Below, in pieces: positions 36,473 to 45,196 of a stretch of 64,000 nucleotides of DNA. Within the stretch, counting starts at the first letter, position 1. Each line of letters starts with the position of its first letter. The stretch lies in the NCBI GenBank assembly GCA_963818775.1, contig CAWFUF010000027.1:55344-119343 (forward strand), given 5' to 3'. The stretch is from JAMXLO01 sp963818775. Its GTDB lineage: Bacteria; Pseudomonadota; Alphaproteobacteria; Acetobacterales; Acetobacteraceae. Made by a program: the position numbers and the translations under genes. The notes below the pieces were generated by a model. The model worked only from the letters and a program-made list of their open reading frames with translations. It did no database searches and was not told the DNA's origin.

Positions 36473-36745
36473 TCACGCGCTCTGCAACGTTTCCGGCAGC
36501 TCGACCAGAAAGGCGATCGCATCGTGGTTCCACGGATTTGCCATGATCGTGTCCCAGAAAGAGGGTGGCGGCATCGCCTCGCCATCTTCGCGCATGCCGT
36601 CCACGTGAAAGGCTAACACCTCGCTCGCCGTGCGGCGCGCCTTCTCCAAAGTACGACCTACCGTGATACAACCGGGAAAATCCGGAAAATCCACGCCGTA
36701 GTCGCTGCCCGGTTGCTTGCGCAGCAATGCAATATACGAAGCCAT
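36473..36745 (-). CDS. HicB-like (RNase H-fold) antitoxin-family protein
   Basis: 90 aa. YIALLRKQPGSDYGVDFPDFPGCITVGRTLEKARRTASEVLAFHVDGM is the HicB_like fold (about 4-52): beta-strand, FPDFPGC, and the long helix. No DNA-binding C-terminal domain is evident beyond FWDTIMANP. No HicA-type toxin gene (dsRBD-like, about 60 aa) is found next to it, so it is an orphan or acts in another role. It lies 17 bp from a larger gene on the same strand. Confidence 0.8.
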   Translation of the reverse strand: MASYIALLRKQPGSDYGVDFPDFPGCITVGRTLEKARRTASEVLAFHVDGMREDGEAMPPPSFWDTIMANPWNHDAIAFLVELPETLQSA

Positions 36746-36763
36746 GAAGTTGCAGCAGCTCCC

Positions 36764-38635
36764 TCAGAACCCGAACATGTGGTCCAGCGAGAACCCGCCT
36801 GCATCGTCCATCAGACCGTGATAGCCAAACAGCCGGCAGGTCGTGTCGCGCACCAGCACATAGCCGTCCGGCCCCGCCTGGCGCAGCGCCGCTTCGCCGA
36901 ACACGACATGCGGCCAGACCATCGTCGAACCTGAACACGCAATCGCCACGCACCGCTCCGCGATCGCCTCGCCCGCACCGTCATGCAGCAGCAGCGTGGT
37001 CGCCGAATGCCCATGCCAGGGCGCAGATGCCGGATAGATCAGCACAGCGAAACTGCGGCGTCGCGTATCGCCCAGCTTGAGGAACAACCGCGTGGTCAGC
37101 CCGGGCGGTGGCCCGCTATACGATTGCGGCTCACCGCGATAGGTCATGATCGTATTGAAGATATGCCCGCCAAAACTCAACTCCGCGGCGTGGCCGGACT
37201 GCCGATCCTCGTAGCGGAACAGCGCATGCAGCCAGCCGTCCGCTTCGCCCCCGTCGCGAAAGTCGTAGACCAGCTCAGCGTGTCCCCTCGCCACGTCATC
37301 GACTTCCAGCGCCACATCGTGATCGCGCGACAGACAGCCGAGGAAGCGCTCCGCCACCTTGCTCCCCGCCTCGTCAAACACATCGAGCCGGAGCGGCAGC
37401 GTGCGCTGTGACACCGCCATCGGTGTCGGCTGGACGATGCTGCGGAACCGCTCGCGCGGCAGCACGGGGAACGGCAGCAGATAGCCGCGCCCCAACTGGG
37501 CCGGAAGCCGAGCGATCGCCACATCCGGCCTGAGGTCACTGCGCTCGACATTGACATGCGCAATGCGCACGCGCTCGCCGCGCGTCACCTCATAGCGTGG
37601 CCGCACCACATGTCGGCCAGCACGCACCTCGATCTGCGCCGGCCACCGCACCTCCGGCAGCACGTGCGCGACATCGACAGCGACCGTGGCGAACGGACCG
37701 ACCTCCTGCGTCACCGCGACCGGCCGCTCCGCGCCCATGCGATCCAATGCGACGGCCCCAGGCGGGATCGGTGCCGCGTGACTGTTCTGCAGCCACAGGA
37801 TCACCCTCTCGTCGTCGCGCGGGGCCGGCAGTCCGGCATAGCGATCTGACGGCCAGGCGTTGGCATCATGCGTGCACGACAGGCTCGCACCATTGTCGCC
37901 CGCGTACGTATCGAGCGCGTATTTCACCACGTCATGACCGGTCGCTCCGATCGCGTGCACAAACAATTGCCCAGTGAAGGACGGCAGGTCGAAGTGTTCG
38001 CGCACCGTTCGGCTGTCAATCGAGAACCCGCCAGGTCCCGCCGGCACATCCTTCTGCCACGTCGCCAGCACGTCGCCGGCCGCATCGAACAGCCGCAGCC
38101 ACAGACGGATTGCTCCGCCGCCATAGCCGGACCAATAGTTCGCCGACACCAGCCGCGTTGAAAGCCCATCGGCGTCGCGGAAGAACACAAAATTCGTCGC
38201 GAAGTTCAGCTTGTCGAGATAGCGTGCGCGATTGGTCATCAGCGAATCAGGCAGCTTCACCGCATCCAGCGTGATCACCTCGGCGCCGTCCGGCAGTAGG
38301 TGCGAGATCCGCGCCGCGATCCGCCCCGCATCGAATGCGGCGATCAGCACGACGCGTGCGCCACTGTCCGGTAGATCGGTCAGTGCTCGCGCAACATGAC
38401 CCGCGCGCTCCTCGCCCACTGCGGCCACATCATGCACAAAGAGCCCGACGAATTGCGGCGTCTCGGGATACAGCGCGAACAATGCAGTCGCGATGCCTTC
38501 GGGATCGTAAACCGCCACCGGCCCGGCAAGACGCGCATAAAGTCGCGCAATCGCCTCTGCCGCCAGCGGATGCGCCAGTGCCTTGTACAGCACGTTGCCG
38601 CCCACGCGATTGTCGAACGTCTGGATGTTCAGCAT
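36764..38635 (-). CDS. Large conserved-looking protein of unknown function (623 aa)
   Basis: Starts MLNIQTFDNRVGGNVLYKALAHP. I recognise no domain. Residues about 80-130 look like a Rossmann-type alternating pattern (ARVVLIAAFDAGRIAARI), and the rest is rich in beta-strand with many His, Trp and Tyr, reminiscent of a glycan-related or carbohydrate-binding protein, but that is inference. It overlaps by 7 bp the ELM1-family gene upstream and is 17 bp from the HicB-like gene, so it belongs to one transcript. No signal peptide or TM segment. Confidence 0.75.
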   Translation of the reverse strand: MLNIQTFDNRVGGNVLYKALAHPLAAEAIARLYARLAGPVAVYDPEGIATALFALYPETPQFVGLFVHDVAAVGEERAGHVARALTDLPDSGARVVLIAAFDAGRIAARISHLLPDGAEVITLDAVKLPDSLMTNRARYLDKLNFATNFVFFRDADGLSTRLVSANYWSGYGGGAIRLWLRLFDAAGDVLATWQKDVPAGPGGFSIDSRTVREHFDLPSFTGQLFVHAIGATGHDVVKYALDTYAGDNGASLSCTHDANAWPSDRYAGLPAPRDDERVILWLQNSHAAPIPPGAVALDRMGAERPVAVTQEVGPFATVAVDVAHVLPEVRWPAQIEVRAGRHVVRPRYEVTRGERVRIAHVNVERSDLRPDVAIARLPAQLGRGYLLPFPVLPRERFRSIVQPTPMAVSQRTLPLRLDVFDEAGSKVAERFLGCLSRDHDVALEVDDVARGHAELVYDFRDGGEADGWLHALFRYEDRQSGHAAELSFGGHIFNTIMTYRGEPQSYSGPPPGLTTRLFLKLGDTRRRSFAVLIYPASAPWHGHSATTLLLHDGAGEAIAERCVAIACSGSTMVWPHVVFGEAALRQAGPDGYVLVRDTTCRLFGYHGLMDDAGGFSLDHMFGF

Positions 38636-39588
38636 GGAGCGTCCGGATGTGGCAGGCCGAGCCGACGGCACATCTCCGCCGCGGCCTCCGCCGTGTCATC
38701 GAGCGGCGTCACCGGCCACAACTCCAGCCGCCCGTTGAATTCGCGCACGCGGCCGTCGCGCAGCAGCCCCTCGGTGAACAGGGCGTTGCGGCGCGACCGG
38801 CCGGGCAGTCGCGCCAGCATCACCGGCGCCGCTGTCGCGACCGCCTCCGACACCATGGATACGCTGTCGACCGTGACGACGATCGCATCGGCCAGCGCGA
38901 GCATGCCGAAATACGGGTTCTCGCCGCTGCCATCCCAGACATGCCCCCCGAGCGGCGCCAGCGTCTCGGCCAGCACGCGCGTCACCGCCGCATCGGTCCG
39001 GCGCGAGGGAGTGACCGCGACGCCGACATCGTCATCCCGCATCATCGCCGCAAGCTGGCCGGCGAGTTCGCTCCCCACCGCCGAATCCAGCCTGAACCGG
39101 CCATTGCTGCCACCCACCAGCACCGCGACCAGCGGCCGTTTCAGGTGCGCCAGCCGCGGGCGCCACAACTCCGCTGCGGCGGCAAGGCGCGCCGGCGTCA
39201 CCCGATGCAGCGCGGTCCGCGTCACCACCACGTTCGGCCCCGTCAGCTCGTCGTGCCGATTGACCACAATCAAGTCGAAGCGGCGCGGGTCCATGCGCGG
39301 ATGCTGCACCTGCACCACCGGCCGGTCGCCCCGGCGCAACGCCGCGCCGACCGCTGCTGCCACGCCGCCGCAGCCAATCACCAACTCCGGCAACGGCGCC
39401 CTCACGGCATCCGGCACCGCGGCCAGCGGCGAGGGCCAAAGCGATGCGGTCACCCACTTCCACGGAGCGCGCGGCGCCAGCACGCGCATTTCCGGCTCCA
39501 GCCCCGCCGCCTCGGCTAGTCCCAGCGCCTGCGCTTGCAGCCCGGCATAGCCCTCGCTCAGAATCCATGACGTTGCGGTGGCCGACAT
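38629..39588 (-). CDS. ELM1-family (DUF1022) mitochondrial-fission-like protein
   Basis: 319 aa. MSATATSWILSEGYAGLQAQALGLAEAAGL at the N-terminus, PELVIGCGGVAAAVGAALRR, VVQVQHPRMDPRRFDLIVV, and the C-terminal LADAIVVTVDSVSMVSEA are the pattern of the bacterial homologues of plant ELM1. It has a glycosyltransferase-B-like fold; bacterial members are often beside LPS or glycan genes. Start Met 39588 is the natural beginning of the fold; the longer frame to 40050 is antisense to the deacetylase. It overlaps the next gene by 7 bp. Confidence 0.85.
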   Translation of the reverse strand: MSATATSWILSEGYAGLQAQALGLAEAAGLEPEMRVLAPRAPWKWVTASLWPSPLAAVPDAVRAPLPELVIGCGGVAAAVGAALRRGDRPVVQVQHPRMDPRRFDLIVVNRHDELTGPNVVVTRTALHRVTPARLAAAAELWRPRLAHLKRPLVAVLVGGSNGRFRLDSAVGSELAGQLAAMMRDDDVGVAVTPSRRTDAAVTRVLAETLAPLGGHVWDGSGENPYFGMLALADAIVVTVDSVSMVSEAVATAAPVMLARLPGRSRRNALFTEGLLRDGRVREFNGRLELWPVTPLDDTAEAAAEMCRRLGLPHPDAPC

Positions 39589-39663
39589 GCGCGGCTTTTC
39601 GGCGCGTATCACGAGGCAGTCAACCAGTGGCCAGCGGGCAGCGATCAGGGCAATCTGGCCGCC

Positions 39664-40560
39664 ATGGAAAGGGACCTGATCGGCTACGGCGCCAACCCAC
39701 CCGACCCGAAATGGCCCGGCGGCGCCCGGCTCGCGCTGAACTTCGTGCTGAACTACGAGGAAGGCTCGGAACCTTCGGTGCCGGACGGCGATCCCGCCTC
39801 TGAATGGGGGCTCACCGAGAACGGCATGCTGAACCCGGGCGTGAAAGGCCGCGACCTCGCTGCCGAGGGCATGTTCGCCTACGGCAGCCGCGTCGCCTTC
39901 TGGCGCGTCATGCGCCTGTTCGCCGAACGCGGCATCCCGCTCACCGTGTTTGGCTGCGCTCTGGCACTGGAACGCCATCCTCCCGCCGCTGCCGCCATTC
40001 GTGCCGCCGGGCACGACATCTGCTGCCACGGTTGGCGTTGGGAAAAGCACTATGAACTGTCCGAAACAGAGGAGCGCGAGCGCATCCGACGCGCCGTCGC
40101 ATCGCTGCAGCAGACCATGGGCGAGCGTCCGCTCGGTTGGTACTGCCGCTACGGGCCGAGCCTGAACACCCGGAACCTCCTGGCAGAAGAAGGCGGGTTT
40201 CTTTACGACTCAGATGCTTATGATGACGAGCTGCCATACTGGGTAACCGTCCAGAGAAAGCCCCATCTGGTCGTCCCCTACAGCCTGTCCACCAACAACT
40301 CGAAATTCGGCCGCGGCACCTTCGCCACCGGCGACGACTTCTTCACCTACTGCCGCGACGCGTTCGACTTCCTGTATCGCGAGGGCGCCACCCAGCCCCG
40401 CATGCTCTCCATCGGCCTGCACATGAGGATCATCGGCCACCCCTCCCGTGCCGGCGGCCTCGAGCGGCTGCTCGACCACGTGAGCCGGTTCGCCGGCGTC
40501 TGGATCACACGCCGCATCGACATCGCCCGCCACTGGGCCGCCACCCATCCCCCGGCGTGA
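39664..40560 (+). CDS. Polysaccharide deacetylase-family protein, PuuE (allantoinase)-like
   Basis: 298 aa carbohydrate-esterase-4 fold. MERDLIGYGANPPDPKWPGGARLALNFVLNYEEGSE is the signature of PuuE-type allantoinases, which lack the zinc and the classic HxxxH motif but keep the barrel. AGHDICCHGWRWEKHY and GHPSRAGGLERLLDHV match the PuuE pattern. It may hydrolyse allantoin or an N-acylated sugar; the adjacent glycosyltransferase favours the latter weakly. Divergent from the ELM1-family gene. Confidence 0.88.
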   Translation: MERDLIGYGANPPDPKWPGGARLALNFVLNYEEGSEPSVPDGDPASEWGLTENGMLNPGVKGRDLAAEGMFAYGSRVAFWRVMRLFAERGIPLTVFGCALALERHPPAAAAIRAAGHDICCHGWRWEKHYELSETEERERIRRAVASLQQTMGERPLGWYCRYGPSLNTRNLLAEEGGFLYDSDAYDDELPYWVTVQRKPHLVVPYSLSTNNSKFGRGTFATGDDFFTYCRDAFDFLYREGATQPRMLSIGLHMRIIGHPSRAGGLERLLDHVSRFAGVWITRRIDIARHWAATHPPA

Positions 40561-41510
40561 TGGCGGACCCCCACCGCATACTGGTGGTGAAGCTCGGCGC
40601 CTTCGGCAACGTTGTCCTGTCGCTTGGCCCTTTCGCCGCGATCCGTCGCCACCACGCAGGCGCGCATATCACCCTGCTGACCACCGCGCCCTTCGCCGAT
40701 TGGCTGGCCCGGTCGCCATGGTTCGACACCGTCTGGATCGACGAGCGCCCCGAGTGGTGGGATCTGTCCGGTTGGCTGCGGCTGCGGCGGCGGCTGATCG
40801 AGGGGCAGTTCGACCGCGCCTACGACCTCCAGACCTCCACCCGCTCCAATCGATACTTCCATCTATTTCCCCACATCGGCCGTCCCGATTGGTCGGGTAT
40901 CGCGTACGGCTGCGCGCTGCCCGATCGCGATCCAAACCGCAACCGGACGCACGACATCGACCGCCAGTTCGGCCAGCTTCGCCAAGCCGGTATCGATCGT
41001 CGCGAACCTATCGACCTGTCCTGGAGCCACGCCGACCTCACCCCCTTCGCGCTGCCCACAAATTTCGCGCTGCTGGTGCCCGGCAGTTCGCCGCACCGTC
41101 CGGTCAAGCGCTGGCCGATCGAGCACTACCGCGAACTGGCGGCGATACTGACCGAACGCGGCATGGCGCCAATGGTGATCGGTGCCGTGACCGAGCGGGA
41201 CCTGGCGCGCGCAGTCCCCGGCGCGATCGATCTGACCGGCCGCACCGACTTCGCCCAGCTCACCAGCCTTGCCCGCGCCGCACGCATCGCCATCGGCAAC
41301 GACACCGGACCGATGCACCTGCTGGCCGCCGCCGGCTGCTCCTCCGTCGTGCTGTTCTCGCGCGATTCCGACCCTGCCCTGGTTGCGCCGCGCGGCCCAG
41401 CCGTCACGGTGCTCCGCCGTCCGGATCTCGCTGATCTGGACGTCGCGACGGTAATGGGTGCGGCGACCACAATGCTACCGGCCGAGGCCGGCGCACTGGC
41501 CGTCGGCTGA
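40560..41510 (+). CDS. Glycosyltransferase family 9 (heptosyltransferase-like)
   Basis: 316 aa. ILVVKLGAFGNVVLSLGPFAAIRRHH at the N-terminus is the GT9 entry motif (ADP-heptose:LPS heptosyltransferase), followed by FALLVPGSSPHRPVKRWPIEHYRELA, the nucleotide-binding loop, and ARIAIGNDTGPMHLLAAAGC, the conserved D-T-G-P. It adds a heptose or related sugar to LPS core. Start ATG overlaps the deacetylase stop (TGATG). An MFS exporter gene overlaps its stop codon in turn. Confidence 0.92.
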   Translation: MADPHRILVVKLGAFGNVVLSLGPFAAIRRHHAGAHITLLTTAPFADWLARSPWFDTVWIDERPEWWDLSGWLRLRRRLIEGQFDRAYDLQTSTRSNRYFHLFPHIGRPDWSGIAYGCALPDRDPNRNRTHDIDRQFGQLRQAGIDRREPIDLSWSHADLTPFALPTNFALLVPGSSPHRPVKRWPIEHYRELAAILTERGMAPMVIGAVTERDLARAVPGAIDLTGRTDFAQLTSLARAARIAIGNDTGPMHLLAAAGCSSVVLFSRDSDPALVAPRGPAVTVLRRPDLADLDVATVMGAATTMLPAEAGALAVG

Positions 41511-42916
41511 TGGCGGAGGACCAGCCGGCCCACCGGCACGGCCTTGCCGCCCCCGATGGCATTCCCCTGCCCCAGCGTTACTGGGCGATCCTGACGATCG
41601 CGCTGGGTCTGACGCTTGCGGTGCTCGACGGCGCGATCGCCAACGTGGCGCTGCCGACCATCGCACGCGACCTCGATGCCAGTCCCGCCTCCTCGATCTG
41701 GGTCGTGAACGCCTACCAGCTCGCGGTGACGATTTCGCTGCTGCCGCTGGCATCGCTCGGCGACATCTACGGTTATCGCCGCGTCTACCAGTACGGCCTG
41801 ATCGTCTTCACCGTCTCCTCGCTCGGCTGCGCCATGTCCAACTCACTGACGACGCTGACCGTCGCACGCGTCATCCAGGGGTTCGGCGCAGCCGGCATCA
41901 TGAGCGTCAACGGCGCGCTCGTCCGCTTCATCTATCCGCGACGCTGGCTCGGCCGCGGCGTCGGCCTCAACGCGACGATCGGCTCGATCGCATCGGCAGT
42001 CGGACCAACAGTCGCCGCCGGCATCCTGTCCGTCGCGCCATGGCCCTGGCTGTTCGCCGTGAACGTGCCGATCGGCGCGCTGGCGATCCCGATCGCATTC
42101 CGCGCATTGCCACGGACGCGCCGTTCCGGTGCGCGCTTCGACGCATCGAGTGCAATCTGGAGCGCGCTCACATTCGGCGTCCTGGTCAGCGCGATCAGCG
42201 GACTGGGCCATGGCGAGAGCGCCAGTCTGGCAGGCGCGGAACTGTGCTTCGCCATGGTGTTCGGCTTCGTCCTGGTGACGCGGCAACTGTCGCAGCACTC
42301 GCCCATGCTGCCAGTCGATCTGCTGCGCATCCCGCTGTTCGCACTGTCGGTCGTCACCTCCATCTGCTCGTTCATCGGACAGAGCATGGCGCTGGTCGCG
42401 CTGCCGTTCCTGTTCGAGAACACCCTCGGCTTCGGCCAGGTGGAGACAGGTTTGCTCCTGACGCCGTGGCCGCTCGCCGTGGCGGTGATCGCCCCGTTTA
42501 CCGGGCGATTGTCCGACCGTTATCCGGCGGGACTACTCGGCGGGTGTGGTCTTGCGGTGATGGCGACAGGGCTGGCCCTGCTGAGCATGCTGCCTGCACA
42601 CCCAACTGCGTTCGACATCGTCTGGCGCCTGCTGATCTGCGGCATCGGCTTCGGTTTCTTCAACACGCCCAACAATCGCGCGATCCTCACATCGGCGCCT
42701 CCGCTGCGCGCCGGCGCAGCAAGCGGCATGCAGGCGACGTCGCGTCTACTCGGCCAGAGCATGGGCGCGGCGCTGGTCGCGCTGATGTTCGGGTTGTTTC
42801 CGGAAAGCGGCACGCGAGAGGCGCTGATTGTGGCGGCCTGCACTACCGCGGGTTCGGCAGTGATAAGCTTCGTCAGACTGACGCAGCCCAACCGAGCCGG
42901 CAGATCTCAGGCGTAA
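41510..42916 (+). CDS. DHA2-family MFS drug:proton antiporter (14 TM)
   Basis: 468 aa with 14 predicted TM helices. The motif D1-like LAVLDGAIANVALPTIARDL in TM1 and motif C in TM5 mark the DHA2 (EmrB/QacA) subfamily, which exports drugs or dyes by proton exchange. No EmrA partner gene is adjacent. The ATG overlaps the stop codon of the glycosyltransferase (TGATG), so translation is coupled, which is unusual company for an exporter. Confidence 0.9.
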   Translation: MAEDQPAHRHGLAAPDGIPLPQRYWAILTIALGLTLAVLDGAIANVALPTIARDLDASPASSIWVVNAYQLAVTISLLPLASLGDIYGYRRVYQYGLIVFTVSSLGCAMSNSLTTLTVARVIQGFGAAGIMSVNGALVRFIYPRRWLGRGVGLNATIGSIASAVGPTVAAGILSVAPWPWLFAVNVPIGALAIPIAFRALPRTRRSGARFDASSAIWSALTFGVLVSAISGLGHGESASLAGAELCFAMVFGFVLVTRQLSQHSPMLPVDLLRIPLFALSVVTSICSFIGQSMALVALPFLFENTLGFGQVETGLLLTPWPLAVAVIAPFTGRLSDRYPAGLLGGCGLAVMATGLALLSMLPAHPTAFDIVWRLLICGIGFGFFNTPNNRAILTSAPPLRAGAASGMQATSRLLGQSMGAALVALMFGLFPESGTREALIVAACTTAGSAVISFVRLTQPNRAGRSQA

Positions 42917-42992
42917 TACCGCCTCCCAATGTCATGGCCGACCAAGCCCCATAGGCGTTTTTCATAAGAGAGCCTCAGCGCTGCGTTCTATC

Positions 42993-43088
42993 GTCATGGC
43001 CGGCCTCCGGGCCGGCTATCCACGTCTTCCGCATCAGCAACGTCGAATGGCCGAATCCAAGCTAAGCCGAAGCCAGCCCGGCCATGAC
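42993..43088. repeat. REP-like element, copy 2, with inverted terminal repeats
   Basis: A 96-bp unit bounded by perfect 11-bp inverted ends (GTCATGGCCGG at 42993-43003 and CCGGCCATGAC at 43078-43088). Inside are TATCCACGTCTTCC and a second hairpin (GAATGGCCGAA). The left part matches copies at 10536 and 53463. It lies between convergent genes, in a 210-bp gap. Confidence 0.8.
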
Positions 43089-43126
43089 AATGGTGACGGA
43101 TGGGTTTCCCTCATTGCGCGCCGGCC

Positions 43127-44245
43127 TTAACGCAGCCCTGCCTGACGCATGAGCGGGATCACCTCCCGGCCAAAGAATTCAAGGTCAGGCAGATAGTCGA
43201 AGAAGTTCACCTGCACGCCGTCGCAGCCCGCGTCACGTAGCCTGCCGAACCACTCGACGATCTGTGCGGGTGTGCCGACAAGGTGAACGTTGCCGCCGAT
43301 CACCCACTGCGCGCGAGTATGGCCACGCCACGACGCGGTATCGCCACTCTGGAAGGTGCGCACGAAATTGTCGGCGGCGACCGTGTCCTCGTTCTCCAGA
43401 ATGGCCGTGTAGGCCGCTCGCGCCTCCTGCTCCGTGGCACGGCAGATCACATGCGGGTTGATGATCGTCTTCACCTCACGGCGGTACTCGCGGGCCAGCC
43501 CCTTGATCCTTGCGTTGTGCGCCGGCAGTGCCTCGCACGCCAACGCCGGATCGGCGCCCGCCGGACTGGTGATGAAGATGAGGTCGGAGTGCTTCGCCGC
43601 ATAGTCGAGGCCGGCGCTCGAGGATGCCGCATTGACCAGGAACGGTCGCCGCTGCCCCGGCTTGGGCGCCAGAAAGGCCCGCTCCGTCTGCCAGAACCTC
43701 CCCGCGAAGCTCAGCTCCTCGTCCTCGCTCCACAGCCGCTCCATGATCGTGGTGAATTCATCCGCCATCGCGTAGCGCAGGTCGTGCTCGATCGGCTCCA
43801 GCCCGAACATGCGGTACTCGCTCGGCTTGTAGCCGGTGACAACGTTGATGCCCCACCGCCCGCCACTGATGTGGTCCAGCGCGGCGCCGAACTTCGCGAG
43901 ATGCAGCGGATGCCACGCGTACAGCACATGCACAGTGTTGATCAGCACGATCGACTGCGTCAGCGACGCCAGCGCGGCATTGGCGATGATCGGATCCACC
44001 TCGTGCTCGCGAAAATGCATCTCGCCGCCGTAGCCGCCCTTGCCGAGCCATTGCGCGAGCCCGAACACCAGGTCGAAGCCAAGTGCCTCCGCCATCGTCG
44101 TGCAGCGCGCGATGTAGTCGAACGTCCAGGACGTCGAACGCGACGCCTTTGACGGACTCCATGCGCCCTGCTGCATCGGCAGGAACAACCCAAGCAGCAG
44201 CTTGTGGTCCGGCAGCCGGCCGAGTGGCGACGGAACCTGCACCAA
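43127..44245 (-). CDS. LLM-class flavin-dependent monooxygenase (luciferase-like, SsuD/SfnG-type)
   Basis: 372 aa TIM-barrel flavoprotein. HKLLLGLFLPMQQGAWSPSKASRSTSWTFDY, AEALGFDLVFGLAQW, HPLHLAKFGAALDHISGGRWGINVVTGYKPSEYRMFGLEP and the C-terminal GTPAQIVEWFGRLRDAGCDGVQV are the SsuD/dimethylsulfone-monooxygenase pattern. It likely oxidises a sulfur- or carbonyl-containing substrate using FMNH2 from a separate reductase. The start is TTG 44245 or GTG 44242; no ATG precedes the fold. It lies 10 bp after the glutaredoxin-DinB gene, probably co-transcribed. Confidence 0.88.
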   Translation of the reverse strand: MVQVPSPLGRLPDHKLLLGLFLPMQQGAWSPSKASRSTSWTFDYIARCTTMAEALGFDLVFGLAQWLGKGGYGGEMHFREHEVDPIIANAALASLTQSIVLINTVHVLYAWHPLHLAKFGAALDHISGGRWGINVVTGYKPSEYRMFGLEPIEHDLRYAMADEFTTIMERLWSEDEELSFAGRFWQTERAFLAPKPGQRRPFLVNAASSSAGLDYAAKHSDLIFITSPAGADPALACEALPAHNARIKGLAREYRREVKTIINPHVICRATEQEARAAYTAILENEDTVAADNFVRTFQSGDTASWRGHTRAQWVIGGNVHLVGTPAQIVEWFGRLRDAGCDGVQVNFFDYLPDLEFFGREVIPLMRQAGLR

Positions 44246-44254
44246 AACCCCGGA

Positions 44255-45016
44255 TTACCCGTCCCAAACCTGGCTGGGCATCGGCAATCCCGCGAAGTCG
44301 GGCCCGGTAGGCGGATGGTCCGGTTCGATGCCCGCCATGCCAAGCAGCATGATCCACTGGCGCACATGCTGGCCCACATGCCAGGTGCTGCGTTCCATAT
44401 ATTCGTGCAGCAATTGCGGACCGTAATAGGTCTGCACCGTCTCGCGTGCCAACTTGTCGGACTTGGCACTCCACCACGCCGCCAGCCGTTCCCGCACATC
44501 TCCACCATACGCCACGATATCCGCAGTCGTCCGCATCGCATCGGGCGGTGTCGAGGTCAGCCGCGCATACTCCAGATCCGCGCCGTTCGCGACCTCGATG
44601 AACGTCTCCGCAATGCGGAAGACGTGGTGCCCAAGCACACGATAGCTGCGCGGACGGTTCGGCACCTCGGTGACCAGCTTCGCATCGGGCATCTGCGGAA
44701 TCATGCGGATGGCGGCACCCAGGAACCGGTCGAGCCGCCCGATCAGTTGCTCGGGCGAGAGCACCGGACCGGTCGCCTCATTCAGCCCGAGGAACTTCAC
44801 CACATGGCCGATGTTCTGCGCGAACACGTAGTCGTCGCCGCGCGACAGCACGGGAACCGAGCGCGCTCCCAGCCGTCTCAGCTCATCGAGCCCGGTCGGG
44901 TCTTCCAGCACGTTGATGGATTGGAACTCGATCGCACGGACCGAGAGAAACTCTTTGAGTTTCAGGCAGCTCGTTCATCCAGGCTGCCAGAACACCTTCA
45001 GCGGAACCGCTTCCAT
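44255..45016 (-). CDS. Glutaredoxin-DinB fusion with an in-frame TGA at the first redox Cys
   Basis: 253 aa if TGA is read as an amino acid. ATG 45016 is preceded by TGAGG. Residues 6-80 are a glutaredoxin fold: LKVFWQPG-(TGA14)-TSC, ILEDPTGLDELRRLGARSVPVLSRGDDYVF with the cis-Pro SVPV. From about residue 100 a DinB/DUF-type helical bundle follows (GHHVFRIAETF, ERSTWHVGQHVRQW with metal His). The TGA at 44975-44977 is exactly the first Cys of the CxxC; both sides are in the same frame. It is either selenocysteine (UxxC) or a nonsense change. A 7-bp hairpin (44947-44963) starts 11 nt after the TGA. Partner of the flavin monooxygenase. Confidence 0.8.
44947..44963 (-). promoter_or_regulatory. 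Hairpin just after the in-frame TGA (possible but atypical SECIS)
   Basis: On the minus strand GAAACTC-AAA-GAGTTTC forms a perfect 7-bp stem with a 3-base loop, 11 nt downstream of TGA. The position fits a bacterial SECIS, but the loop lacks the G usually needed by SelB, so support is weak. Confidence 0.3.
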
Positions 45017-45196
45017 GATCGCCTCATGCAGTTGCCGGTTGAGCCTCCTACGCGGGCGGCCCGGCGTCAATCGGGCACGTGTCGTTTCGACCACTCGGCG
45101 CTCGGCGTGGGCTTCGAGCGGCCGATTCTGAATTTCGCAAGACTTTGGCTGTCGGATGCTGGGTAGACATCCCATCACCGTTCGAGGACCTGACCC

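Noticed and set aside
44947..44963. Clear SECIS element
   Set aside because: The hairpin is well placed but the loop is AAA without the usual G, so I do not call it a SECIS, only a hairpin.
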